Source: an uncultured Scytonema sp. (GTDB lineage: Bacteria > Cyanobacteriota > Cyanobacteriia > Cyanobacteriales > Nostocaceae). Taken from it: DNA of 34,648 bases. The position numbers and the translations under genes were made by a program. The notes under the pieces are model-generated. The model was not told the origin of the DNA. It saw only the letters and a list, made by a program, of their open reading frames with translations, and did not search any database. The first letter of the stretch is position 1, and every line of letters starts with the position of its first letter. The stretch is from NCBI GenBank assembly GCA_937873135.1, contig CALMVQ010000100.1, positions 1 to 34,648 on the forward strand, written 5' to 3'. Below, in pieces: positions 8,125-15,862 of this stretch.

Positions 8125-9669
8125 GTGGTAATGGTAGAGCCTGAAAATAAATTGTTTACCCTAAAGGATAGTTGGGGTTCTATAGAAACCAGAGAACAAC
8201 AGCGCCTGAAAGCGTTGTCTGATTTAGGTTTACGGCAACCAGAAACGATTCCAGTCTTTGAAGAAGCCACTCAAACTGCTGCACACTTTTTGGAAGCACC
8301 AATTTCCATTTTGGGATTCGTGGATCAAGAACGCCACTGGTTCAAATCAGCAGTGGGTTTATCGAGGTTGGGACTTATGAATCAGTTGGCACAAAGCCGT
8401 CAGTTGTTACGTCGGGAATCTTTCTGCACCCAGGTAGTAGAAAGCTTACAAACATTTGTGATCAATGATACGCACAAATTACCAGGTATAGAGTATACTA
8501 CAAGTAAGCTCGTGCAGGATTATGGCATTCGCGCCTATTTGGGAGCGCCACTGATTGACGCTTCAGGAAACTGTTTGGGTGCCTTGGCAGTCATGGATCT
8601 GATGCCGCGCAACTTTACAACTCGAGACATTGAGTTTTTACAGATCATCGCTCGTTGGAGCATGAGTGAATTTGAGCGAAATCGGCTGTTACAAACAACT
8701 GCAAACATCAATACTCACAATGTTGATCCTAATTGGTCACTTCCACCAGCCACCACGACCGAAGTCAAAATTAATCCATCAGAGCAAAAATCAGTTCCTA
8801 CCAACCAACTAAAACTAGAACTTTTGGGACTGTTAACTCAAGAGTTGCGTACACCCTTAACATCTGTTTTAGGTATGGCTAGTGTACTGGGACGAGAAAT
8901 ATATGGTCCGTTAACAACTAAGCAAAGGGAATATTTAGAAATTATACAACATAGTGGTCGGTACTTACTTTCCTTAGTTAATGAAATTTCTGAATTGGGC
9001 GTCTTGGATGAAAGCGCAAATGTGTTAAATCTGACGCCTGTGGATATTGAAATGCTCTGTCAACAAGCTATCGGTACCTTAGAAGAGGCAGCCAATCGCC
9101 GAGAGCAAGACATACGCTTGTCTATAGAACCTGGACGTAGTCGCATTTGGCCTTTAGATAAAGAGAAGGTGCGGCAAATTCTCTATCACCTCATTTTTAG
9201 TGTGATTCAACTCTCTGCAACAGGCAGTGTTGTCCGCATTCATGTTTCCTACAAAGATAATACACTGAACATAACTGTATGGGTGTCGCATCCTTGGCTA
9301 GGAGATGGTATTACTGAGGTGGACCCTTACTTTCGCGTTAATACAGCGTTACTCGAGCTGACAGATAGTGATCAACACTACAACACGTATTCGGAAAATC
9401 AGGAATCAGCAGAGTTACCAGTAGTACATGAACACCCAAAAGATTTTAGTGTTGTTAAGTCGGGTTCCCGAAGTGTAAGTTCGAGCTTGGATTTAGCTAA
9501 ATCTCAGAATAATCTGTCTCGCGAAAGCTTGGGTTTGTTGCTAAGCTGTCAATTGGCAGAATTGCATGGCGGAGAAATTTCGATTCAAGGTTCACTAGAG
9601 TCGGGATATCGTTATGTACTCAGTTTGCCACTACATTTGGGAACAGTAGATACAGTCAGCGATGTCTAA
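8125..9669 (+). CDS. GAF-domain protein with degenerate histidine kinase module (probable pseudo-kinase)
   Basis: A 514-residue soluble protein. Residues about 22-190 form a GAF domain like those of cyanobacterial sensor kinases (SILGFVDQERHWFKS at 61-75, YLGAPLIDASGNCLGALAVMD at 138-158). Residues 228-290 align with a HisKA dimerisation domain, but the phospho-accepting histidine of the usual SHELRTPL motif is Q239 (LLTQELRTPLTSVLG). The ATPase half is also eroded. Both N-box asparagines are replaced (H355 and S359 in QILYHLIFSV), the DxGxG box reads SHPWLGDGI, and the last box keeps only ELHGGEISIQGS near 478-490. The frame is intact, so this is more likely a maintained pseudo-kinase acting by GAF ligand sensing and dimerisation than a decaying gene. 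Start: GTG at 8125 has AAGG five bases upstream, and the ATG at 8131 is an alternative. Confidence 0.85.
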   Translation: MVMVEPENKLFTLKDSWGSIETREQQRLKALSDLGLRQPETIPVFEEATQTAAHFLEAPISILGFVDQERHWFKSAVGLSRLGLMNQLAQSRQLLRRESFCTQVVESLQTFVINDTHKLPGIEYTTSKLVQDYGIRAYLGAPLIDASGNCLGALAVMDLMPRNFTTRDIEFLQIIARWSMSEFERNRLLQTTANINTHNVDPNWSLPPATTTEVKINPSEQKSVPTNQLKLELLGLLTQELRTPLTSVLGMASVLGREIYGPLTTKQREYLEIIQHSGRYLLSLVNEISELGVLDESANVLNLTPVDIEMLCQQAIGTLEEAANRREQDIRLSIEPGRSRIWPLDKEKVRQILYHLIFSVIQLSATGSVVRIHVSYKDNTLNITVWVSHPWLGDGITEVDPYFRVNTALLELTDSDQHYNTYSENQESAELPVVHEHPKDFSVVKSGSRSVSSSLDLAKSQNNLSRESLGLLLSCQLAELHGGEISIQGSLESGYRYVLSLPLHLGTVDTVSDV

Positions 9670-9799
9670 CTGAATAGCAATTAGCGATCTTCTGCTCTTC
9701 CATTAGTAATTTGCAATCTATGTTATGACTTTTTAAAGACTACCCAAATTATCATTGAATCCAAGTTGTGCAATCTGTGCTAATTGGCAGCAGCTGTTT

Positions 9800-11224
9800 A
9801 TGAATTTAGTTTGGCAACGATTTACCTTGTCTTATTTACCGCTTAAAGAATATCTTGACACCAGCTACCTACACCGTTTGGTAGGTGTATTCCGTTCTTG
9901 GCGGCAAACGAGTATTTTAATGCAGTGGGGAGATACCATAGCGGCAGCATTACTCAGTTTGGTATATGCTCTTGCTCCTTTTGTTCCTAACGAGCTGCTA
10001 GCACTGTTTTTAGTGGCTTGCGCTGGATTTTGGCTGCTGTTGACTTTATCAGATGAAGCAGGACTAGCAAAAGTTACTTCTGTGACGCCCATTCATTTGC
10101 TATTGTTACTCTACTGGGCAGTTATGGCAGTAGCAGCTGCCGCATCACCAGTGAAAAAAACAGCGTTAGTCGCTTTGTTAAAAGACTTTGGAACTTTTTC
10201 GCTCTATTTACTACTGTTTCCCCTTTGTGCGAGGGTACTCAGATCGCCTCGCCTCCGCGCTTGGATGATCATCCTTTACTTGCATATCTCGCTCATTGTC
10301 AGTGTCTATGGAGTGCGGCAATGGTTTGATCATGTTCCGGCACTAGCAACTTGGGTTGATCCGGAATCTCCCCTAGCAAAAGTGACAAGGGTTTATAGCT
10401 ATTTGGGTAATCCCAACTTGTTGGCAGGGTATCTTCTCCCAGCAGTCATTTTAAGCTTGATGGCAATCTTTGCATGGGAAGGTAAGGTAAAGAAAGCCTT
10501 GGCATTCACAATGCTTTTGGTTAATAGTGCAAGTCTTATACTGACTTTTAGTCGTGGTGGTTGGATCGGACTGATTGTTTCTATGTTGACTTTGCTAGGA
10601 TTACTTTACTATTGGTGGCGACCGAACATGCCTCCTTTTTGGCGTAAATGGTCACCATTAATTCTCTGTGGAAGTTTGGCGATCGCATTATTATTAGTAA
10701 TAGTCGTAAGTGAAACAGCTAGAGAGCGAATTTTAAGTATTTTCGCTGATAGACGAGATAGTAGCAATAATGTCAGACGCAATGTTTGGACTGCTGTCAG
10801 AAAAATGATTGGCGATTATCCACTTTTAGGGATTGGACCAGGGCACAGTGCTTTTAACAAAATTTACCCTCTCTACGCCAGTTCGCGTTTCACTGCTTTG
10901 AGTGCTTACTCGATTTACTTAGAAGTGGCAGTAGAAACCGGATTAATCGGTCTAGCCAGTTTCCTATGGCTGTTAGTTGTGATTTTCAATACAGCATTTA
11001 TGCAATTGCAACGGTTGCGACAATTGAAAAGTGGAGAGGGATTTTGGTTGATGGGAGCGATCGCTTCTTTAACTGGTATGCTTGCACACGGCTTATTTGA
11101 GACAGTATGGTATCGTCCTGAGGTAAATACTCTCTGGTGGTTAATGGTGGGATTAATTGCCAGCTATTATCGACCACACTCTCAAGACCAAACTCAAGCA
11201 TCTAGTGCAACAAGGCAAAAGTAA
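9800..11224 (+). CDS. ictB: IctB-family polytopic membrane protein (Wzy/O-antigen ligase superfamily)
   Basis: A 474-residue protein with ten or more hydrophobic segments, closely resembling cyanobacterial IctB along its whole length. IctB was first described as a putative bicarbonate transporter involved in inorganic carbon accumulation. Its fold belongs to the O-antigen ligase/polymerase superfamily, so the transport role is uncertain. Diagnostic blocks, numbered from the ATG: VYSYLGNPNLLAGYL at 198-212, LTFSRGGWIGL at 248-258, DSSNNVRRNVW at 320-330 and LLGIGPGHSAFNKIYPLY at 342-359. I chose the ATG at 9800 (MNLVWQRFTLSYLP) because IctB proteins begin at this point. A TTG at 9755 would add 15 residues. 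The last seven residues (SSATRQK) and the stop lie in repeat element copy B, so the native C-terminus has been replaced. Confidence 0.9.
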   Translation: MNLVWQRFTLSYLPLKEYLDTSYLHRLVGVFRSWRQTSILMQWGDTIAAALLSLVYALAPFVPNELLALFLVACAGFWLLLTLSDEAGLAKVTSVTPIHLLLLLYWAVMAVAAAASPVKKTALVALLKDFGTFSLYLLLFPLCARVLRSPRLRAWMIILYLHISLIVSVYGVRQWFDHVPALATWVDPESPLAKVTRVYSYLGNPNLLAGYLLPAVILSLMAIFAWEGKVKKALAFTMLLVNSASLILTFSRGGWIGLIVSMLTLLGLLYYWWRPNMPPFWRKWSPLILCGSLAIALLLVIVVSETARERILSIFADRRDSSNNVRRNVWTAVRKMIGDYPLLGIGPGHSAFNKIYPLYASSRFTALSAYSIYLEVAVETGLIGLASFLWLLVVIFNTAFMQLQRLRQLKSGEGFWLMGAIASLTGMLAHGLFETVWYRPEVNTLWWLMVGLIASYYRPHSQDQTQASSATRQK

Positions 11225-11315
11225 AAAGTCAAAAGGCACTCATAATGAAATCCTTATATATCAAGCTTTTGGTTTGAAATTTACTGGTAAGTTATTTCAG
11301 CCTGCCTGCACTAGT
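11202..11315 (+). repeat. 114-bp MITE-like repeat element, copy B, overlapping the end of ictB
   Basis: Same orientation as copy A, 3,708 bases downstream. Its ends CTAGTGCA and TGCACTAG are perfect 8-base inverted repeats. The element begins in the second base of a serine codon of ictB and supplies the final codons and the TAA at 11222-11224. CTAG at both edges of both copies could be a 4-base target duplication of the YTAR type used by IS5-group transposases, or simply part of the element. The sequence alone does not decide this. Confidence 0.75.
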
Positions 11316-11329
11316 TAAAAATTGAATAA

Positions 11330-11352
11330 GCCTTAGAAATAATTTCTAGGGC
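11330..11352. terminator. Candidate bidirectional terminator hairpin
   Basis: GCCTTAGAAAT and ATTTCTAGGGC pair over 11 positions with one G-T wobble around a single central base. The hairpin lies between the convergent ends of ictB (11224) and the WGxxG gene (11445), where a shared terminator is expected. There is no strong T-run, so it may be a weak or processed terminator. Confidence 0.5.
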
Positions 11353-11444
11353 TTCAAGTCTTTTCATGAATTGGTTGTACAAAGCTTACTAAAGAAATTC
11401 TGACTACCATTCTAATTCAGTTTTCCCACAAATGGCAACAATCA

Positions 11445-11765
11445 CTATTCTCGATAAGAAGTATTACCACCAACAGCATTGGGATCTACGTAAGTAGTTG
11501 TTGTCTCAGCGCGATTCTTCCGAGCTAAACCGGCCAAACCAAGCAAACCGAGAAGTCCTAACCAGCCCCAGTCAAATCCCCTGCCAGTATCTGTAGCTGT
11601 AGTTTGGTTTGTGTCAGTAGTGGTAGGGCTAGTAGTTGTGCTGGTACTGCTGCTACCGCTCTGACCGCTACCGGTTTGAGCAGATGCAGGTAAAGCTGAA
11701 GGCAAAACTGCCAAACTTAAGCTAAGAATGCTAGCACTGATGATCTTGGTAAAATTACTTTTCAT
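11445..11765 (-). CDS. Small secreted WGxxG-motif protein
   Basis: A 106-residue protein with a clear signal peptide: K2 and K7 in the n-region, a hydrophobic core at 8-25, and ASA-Q cleavage after residue 29. A Ser/Thr/Gln-rich low-complexity linker (31-61) follows. Then comes DWGWLGLLGLLGLAGLARKNR (65-85): a WGxxG start, glycines every third residue (70, 73, 76, 79), a hydrophobic stretch and a basic cluster. This matches the cyanobacterial WGxxG family, which has a sorting-signal-like tripartite C-terminus. Unlike PEP-CTERM proteins, about 20 polar residues follow the basic cluster, so processing by the cyanoexosortase in this window is not assured. Function is unknown; surface or periplasmic location is inferred. 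It is divergent from recR and convergent with ictB. Confidence 0.8.
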   Translation of the reverse strand: MKSNFTKIISASILSLSLAVLPSALPASAQTGSGQSGSSSTSTTTSPTTTDTNQTTATDTGRGFDWGWLGLLGLLGLAGLARKNRAETTTTYVDPNAVGGNTSYRE

Positions 11766-11956
11766 GTTTTTAATGACTCATTTTTTTGAACTGATTTAAT
11801 CAACACTTTACTTGGTGTCTTCATTAACAAAATCAACCTCAAGCCATAAACTTGGTAATATCGAAACTCACACTGAAGATAGACAAGATCTATCCAAAGA
11901 GGACGCGGGAGTGGCATCATAAACGCCCATATTCAGAAACGGTATGAATGATTTAG

Positions 11957-11989
11957 GATTGTTATAGAACAATCATTGGAGATAAGACA
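11957..11989 (+). promoter_or_regulatory. Hairpin plus Shine-Dalgarno in front of recR
   Basis: GATTGTT (11957-11963) and AACAATC (11968-11974) form a perfect 7-bp stem with an ATAG loop. An alternative pairing joins AATGATT (11947-11953) to AATCATT (11971-11977). GGAG at 11978-11981 follows at once and lies eight bases before the ACG at 11990. It is the best ribosome-binding site in this neighbourhood and marks the recR start. Whether the hairpin regulates translation is inference. Confidence 0.5.
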
Positions 11990-12586
11990 ACGGTTTACGC
12001 ACGCCCATTAGCACGATTAATCGAGCAATTGCAACGCTTGCCAGGAGTAGGTCCAAAAACTGCTCAACGATTGGCATTGCATATTTTAAAGCGATCCGAT
12101 GCAGAAGTAGAAGCTTTGGCACAAGCCTTAATCGAAGCAAAAAAACAGATCGGCTTGTGTTCTGTCTGCTTTCACCTCTCTGCTGAACCTGTTTGTGAAA
12201 TCTGCCGCAATCCCAACCGCGACAACAGCACTATCTGTGTAGTAGCAGATCCCCGTGATGTAATTGCATTGGAAAAAACCCGCGAGTACAAAGGGAAATA
12301 TCATGTATTGGGCGGAGTCATTTCCCCGATAGATGGTATTGGCCCAGAACAGTTAAATCTCCATGCTTTGGTACGTCGAGTCAGTCAGAATCAGCCCAAA
12401 GAAGTGATTCTGGCAATTAGTCCGAGTGTGGAAGGTGAGACAACGACACTATATGTCGGTCAACTCCTGAAGCCGTTCACGATGGTAACGCGTATAGCCT
12501 TTGGGTTACCTGTCGGTGGGGATTTGGAGTACGCCGACGAAGTGACATTAGCAAGGGCTTTAGAAGGACGTCGAGAATTGGATTAG
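11990..12586 (+). CDS. recR: Recombination mediator RecR, apparent ACG start
   Basis: Part of the RecFOR pathway that loads RecA at gapped DNA. From 11990 the protein is 198 residues, close to the usual RecR length of about 200. In order: a helix-hairpin-helix region ([17 protein letters not shown], 17-33), a zinc finger with C57, C60, C69 and C72, and a Toprim region ([16 protein letters not shown] onward) with the conserved [11 protein letters not shown]. Related RecR proteins begin MVY(T/A)[15 protein letters not shown]. Here the codons read [18 protein letters not shown], but the position of the methionine is ACG, preceded at good spacing by GGAG. The first standard start in frame, TTG at 12029, would remove the first 13 residues and has no ribosome-binding site. 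Either ACG is used, or this is an ATG-to-ACG change or a base error. Confidence 0.88.
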   Translation, partial: TVYARPLARLIEQLQRLPGVGPKTAQRLALHILKRSDAEVEALAQALIEAKKQIGLCSVCFHLSAEPVCEICRNPNRDNSTICVVADPRDVIALEKTREYKGKYHVLGGVISPIDGIGPEQLNLHALVRRVSQNQPKEVILAISPSVEGETTTLYVGQLLKPFTMVTRIAFGLPVGGDLEYADEVTLARALEGRRELD

Positions 12587-12605
12587 GGAAACGGGAGTTA
12601 TTTTT

Positions 12606-12630
12606 CTCTGCGTGCTACTCTGACGCAGAG
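12606..12630. terminator. Candidate bidirectional terminator between recR and the debranching enzyme gene
   Basis: CTCTGCGT (12606-12613) pairs perfectly with ACGCAGAG (12623-12630) around a nine-base loop. A run of Ts lies on the left side, which is a run of As when read from the minus strand. It sits in the 74-base gap between two convergent genes. The lack of a T-run on the exit side for either direction weakens the call. Confidence 0.5.
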
Positions 12631-12660
12631 GGAAATAATATAGTTTCTTCCAATCTTTGG

Positions 12661-14781
12661 CTACTCAACTTGTAACGTTCCATTGATATCAGTAATTTCC
12701 CATCGGGTTCGTTCGCCGTCTCGCCAAAAGCGCAAGGCAACAGTCGCATCTCCAACAGCTAAATTTGTAAGTTCTAAATCAGGCAACCACTCTGGAAGCA
12801 CGGGTTGTAACTTTAAACGTCGTTGTGGGGCATCAGCTTGCAAACCAAGGATACTACGGAGCAGTAAGAAAATTGAACCGGCAGCCCAAGCTTGGGGAAT
12901 ATTAGCATCAGGATAGGGTACGGGGAAGCTATCGTCTTGGCGTTCAATTCCGGCAAAAAGTTCTGGCATTCTTCCTGCTTCAAAATAACCAGCAGCTGCA
13001 AAAATTCCCTGTGCAATCTGATTTACTTCCTCATGATAGCCGTATCGCTTTAATCCAGCCGCAATAATAGAGTTGTCGTGGGGCCAAACGCTTCCTAACT
13101 GATAACTAATGGGGTTATAAGCGGGATTTTGAGCAGATAGAGTTCTAATACCCCAACCGCACCACATATCTTTTTGAAAAAGGCGCTTAACTAGCTTTTC
13201 TGCTCGTTCCTGTGGTATAATACCAGACCATAACAATTGAGCTGGATTTGAAGTAATTGACTTAATTTGCTGCTTTTTGTTGTCCAATCCCAAACAATAA
13301 AAGCCTTCTTCCTCCATCCAAAAGCGATCATTGAAACGTTGGTAGAGATCTTCAGCTTTTTTGCGAAGGGCGATCGCGCGATCGCCTTCACCCCAAATCT
13401 CATAAATATCCGCAGCACGTCGCCACGCATCGTAGACATAACCCTGCACTTCACAGGGAGCAATGGGCGGTTCAACCAAATTACCATTCGGGTAAACCAT
13501 CGAGTCACCAGAATCTTTCCAAGCTTGGTTACGTAAACCTTTAGGAGAACGTGTCAAATACTCCACAAACCCGTCACCATCAAAATCGCCGTATTTGTCA
13601 ATCCAAAAGAGTGCCTTTTCCAGTGGTTCCCGACATTCATCCTGTAGCATACTAAGGTTAGAATTCCAGCTATAAGCTTCAGCCAGGGTAACAATCCACA
13701 GAATGGTAGTATCCACCGTCCCATAGTAAGGCGTGTACGGTAGTTGTTGTAGTTGGGTTAACTCATCACGCCGCAATTCATGCAGCATCTTCCCTGGTTG
13801 GGCATCGCGCCAATCATCCACCTCAGTTGCCTGTAACTGAGCTAGCCTTACCAGGGTACCACGGGCAAATTCGGGATAAACTGCCATTGTTTGCAAGCTG
13901 GTAATAATCGAGTCGCGCCCAAAGACAGCAACAAACCAAGGAATACCTGCAGCAGGCATCCAAAAATTGTGTCCGTTGCTCTCTACTTTAATTCGCAGCG
14001 CCCCCATATCCACAAGTGCCTGCTCGTAAAATCCGGCAATCTCCGCATTAGACGATCGCAACTTCGTTGCATTGCTGAGGAATTCATCTCTCTGCTTTCC
14101 CGCTTCCGTGTAGTGGGGTTGAGTACAGGTATGTTGCGGAGTCTTGACATCACTATCGGCTAAAGCTGTAAAGTTAATGCAGGTATGCCACGTTTTCCCT
14201 GGAGCGATGGTAACATCGAAGACAAGACGACCATTGGCATAACGTGCCTGAGAACTGGAATTTGTAGGTTCAGTGGCGATCGCTCTTAAAAACGAGCCGT
14301 TGCGGTATTCTGTTGTCAGTACCCCATCCTTCCACGTCATTTCTGTATCGCCGCGTGTCAAGATAAGTTGTGCTTTGACTTCAAAAATATCAGCAAAGTC
14401 CGAACGGATCGCCAGCATCAACTGAAACTCTACCTGTTCGTGATGGTGGTTGGTGATATCGATATCTTCATGCATACCCCCAACGATATCACGACGAATA
14501 GACACTAGCATTCGACCATAGGGTAAAGTTCCGTTAACCGTGCGAAGTTCGCGATTGGTAAATTGGTAAAGTACACTATGATGGTTGAGGCTGCTGGATG
14601 CTAATAAAAAAAGTGGGTTCCGATTAAGAGAAATTTCGTAGTAGGAAATCAGACGGGTATCTTGTACAAAAAAACCTTGGGCAAGATTATCGTTGATGGA
14701 ACCGTCAGAAGCAGTCACAAGGAAAGAGGAACCATCATTGATGGTGATAATTCCAGAGTTAACGGAAACTTTCGTTGGCAT
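12661..14781 (-). CDS. Amylo-alpha-1,6-glucosidase / glycogen-debranching-type protein
   Basis: A 706-residue protein expected to hydrolyse alpha-1,6 branches of glycogen or related glucans in the cytoplasm. The N-terminal third (about 1-210) is a beta-rich debranching-enzyme N-domain (FFVQDTRLISYYEISLN at 37-53). The rest is an (alpha/alpha)6-type catalytic domain with blocks typical of the family: FGRDSIITSLQTM (287-299), PGKMLHELRRDE (329-340), TPYYGTVDTTILWI (350-363), FDGDGFVEY (400-408), NQAWKDSGDSM (418-428), SVWPHDNSIIAAGL (564-577) and AGRMPELFAG (602-611). Length is normal and the frame is intact. The ATG at 14781 is well supported: GAGGAA lies nine bases upstream. The gene is divergent from rppA, 368 bases away. 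I cannot tell glycogen from another substrate; some members act on other branched glucosides. Confidence 0.88.
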   Translation of the reverse strand: MPTKVSVNSGIITINDGSSFLVTASDGSINDNLAQGFFVQDTRLISYYEISLNRNPLFLLASSSLNHHSVLYQFTNRELRTVNGTLPYGRMLVSIRRDIVGGMHEDIDITNHHHEQVEFQLMLAIRSDFADIFEVKAQLILTRGDTEMTWKDGVLTTEYRNGSFLRAIATEPTNSSSQARYANGRLVFDVTIAPGKTWHTCINFTALADSDVKTPQHTCTQPHYTEAGKQRDEFLSNATKLRSSNAEIAGFYEQALVDMGALRIKVESNGHNFWMPAAGIPWFVAVFGRDSIITSLQTMAVYPEFARGTLVRLAQLQATEVDDWRDAQPGKMLHELRRDELTQLQQLPYTPYYGTVDTTILWIVTLAEAYSWNSNLSMLQDECREPLEKALFWIDKYGDFDGDGFVEYLTRSPKGLRNQAWKDSGDSMVYPNGNLVEPPIAPCEVQGYVYDAWRRAADIYEIWGEGDRAIALRKKAEDLYQRFNDRFWMEEEGFYCLGLDNKKQQIKSITSNPAQLLWSGIIPQERAEKLVKRLFQKDMWCGWGIRTLSAQNPAYNPISYQLGSVWPHDNSIIAAGLKRYGYHEEVNQIAQGIFAAAGYFEAGRMPELFAGIERQDDSFPVPYPDANIPQAWAAGSIFLLLRSILGLQADAPQRRLKLQPVLPEWLPDLELTNLAVGDATVALRFWRDGERTRWEITDINGTLQVE
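13369..13386. repeat. Tandem double HIP1 palindrome
   Basis: GGCGATCGCGCGATCGCC is an 18-base perfect palindrome made of two abutting HIP1 octamers (13370-13377 and 13378-13385). It lies inside the debranching-enzyme gene and encodes GDRAIA there. Single HIP1 sites in this arm start at 614, 1523, 6024, 6939, 10679, 11057, 14276 and 17108. This density is strongly cyanobacterial. Confidence 0.9.
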
Positions 14782-15064
14782 AATTTATCTTTCCTCACTC
14801 AGCCACTACAGCAAACCATGGATACAAGTTTATATCATTTATAGCAGTTCTAAATCAAACATGCACCAAATGAGATACCCGACTTATTCGAGAAATTGTG
14901 TATCTGGATATGGCGATTCTCACCAATCAGAATTGATTAATTGAATACAATACAAATGATATATTTTCTAGTATTTATTTCTCAATTTCTATCTTAAATT
15001 CACACTAATTTCACTTTTTGATAAAAATTTATAGATAGCGTTCCTAAATGATTCTTGAAAATGG

Positions 15065-15079
15065 AGAAACCCGGTTTCT
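15065..15079. repeat. AGAAACC-C-GGTTTCT palindromic repeat upstream of rppA
   Basis: A 7-base inverted repeat around one base, 70 bases before the rppA start. This sequence type is a frequent dispersed palindromic repeat in filamentous cyanobacteria. It creates an open frame (ETRFL) that spuriously extends rppA upstream to 15048. It might act as an operator for rppA, but I favour an ordinary genomic repeat. Confidence 0.6.
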
Positions 15080-15149
15080 GAGTTTTCAAACTTTCACAAT
15101 TAAAATAGAATTGTTAGAGATTTTCAAAACTTATCAAACAAGAGTTAAT

Positions 15150-15842
15150 ATGCGACTACTATTAGTGGAAGATGAGCCAGATTTAGGAGCAGCAATTAAA
15201 CAAATTCTTAACTATGAAGCGTATGTGGTTGACTGGTTTCTTGATGGTTCTCAGGCATGGCTGTATCTAGAAAGTGGATGGACACAATACACATTAGCAA
15301 TTATTGATTGGATGTTACCAGGTTTATCAGGATTAGACTTATGTAAACTATTGCGGCAAAATAGTTCTTTGCCTGTATTGATGCTGACTGCCAAAGACAG
15401 ACTGGAAGAAAAGATTATTGGACTCGATAGCGGAGCAGATGACTATTTAGTTAAGCCCTTTGACATGGCCGAATTGCTGGCAAGGTTACGGGCATTACGG
15501 CGGCGAACACCCGAACTTCAACCCCGAAACCTCCAGGTTGGTTGCCTCACCCTAAATTACAGTACTCATGAGGTTATTCGTCAGTATTCTCATGGCGAAA
15601 AGCAGATAATATCGCTCACTGTCAAGGAATTTCAACTACTGGAATATTTCATGCGGCATCCTCATCAAATTATTACCCGCGATCAAATCATCAATCAGCT
15701 TTGGGAAATTGGTGCTGAACCAGTGAGCAATGTGGTAGCAGCACAAATTCGCCTACTCAGGCGTAAGCTAGAAGGAGACAGTAGCGAATCATTAATTGAA
15801 ACAATTTACGGTATCGGGTATCGATTGAGAATTGAAAATTAA
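15150..15842 (+). CDS. rppA: OmpR-family response regulator, RppA-like
   Basis: A 230-residue two-domain regulator. The receiver domain has the acidic pair E7/D8, phospho-acceptor D53 (IIDWMLPGLSG), T80 (LTAKD) and K102 (VKPF). A winged-helix DNA-binding domain follows from about residue 130, with LTVKEFQLLEYFM and the C-terminal IETIYGIGYRLR hairpin. The sequence, including VVDWFLDG and EPVSNVVAAQIRLLRRKL, strongly resembles cyanobacterial RppA (NrsR in Synechocystis). That protein responds to redox state and/or nickel, but the signal here is unknown. An in-frame ATG at 15048 would add 34 residues. I rejected it because the extension covers the palindromic repeat and precedes the universal MRLLLVEDE start. 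The partner kinase gene follows after 20 bases. Confidence 0.88.
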   Translation: MRLLLVEDEPDLGAAIKQILNYEAYVVDWFLDGSQAWLYLESGWTQYTLAIIDWMLPGLSGLDLCKLLRQNSSLPVLMLTAKDRLEEKIIGLDSGADDYLVKPFDMAELLARLRALRRRTPELQPRNLQVGCLTLNYSTHEVIRQYSHGEKQIISLTVKEFQLLEYFMRHPHQIITRDQIINQLWEIGAEPVSNVVAAQIRLLRRKLEGDSSESLIETIYGIGYRLRIEN

Positions 15843-15862
15843 CATTTTTTCGTTTTTTCAGC

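Noticed and set aside
9755-9799. TTG start extending ictB by 15 residues
   Set aside because: IctB proteins begin at the MNLVWQ-like position, which corresponds to the ATG at 9800.
15048-15149. A 34-residue N-terminal extension of the response regulator
   Set aside because: It runs over a palindromic GAAACCCGGTTTC repeat, and the receiver domain starts normally at the ATG at 15150.
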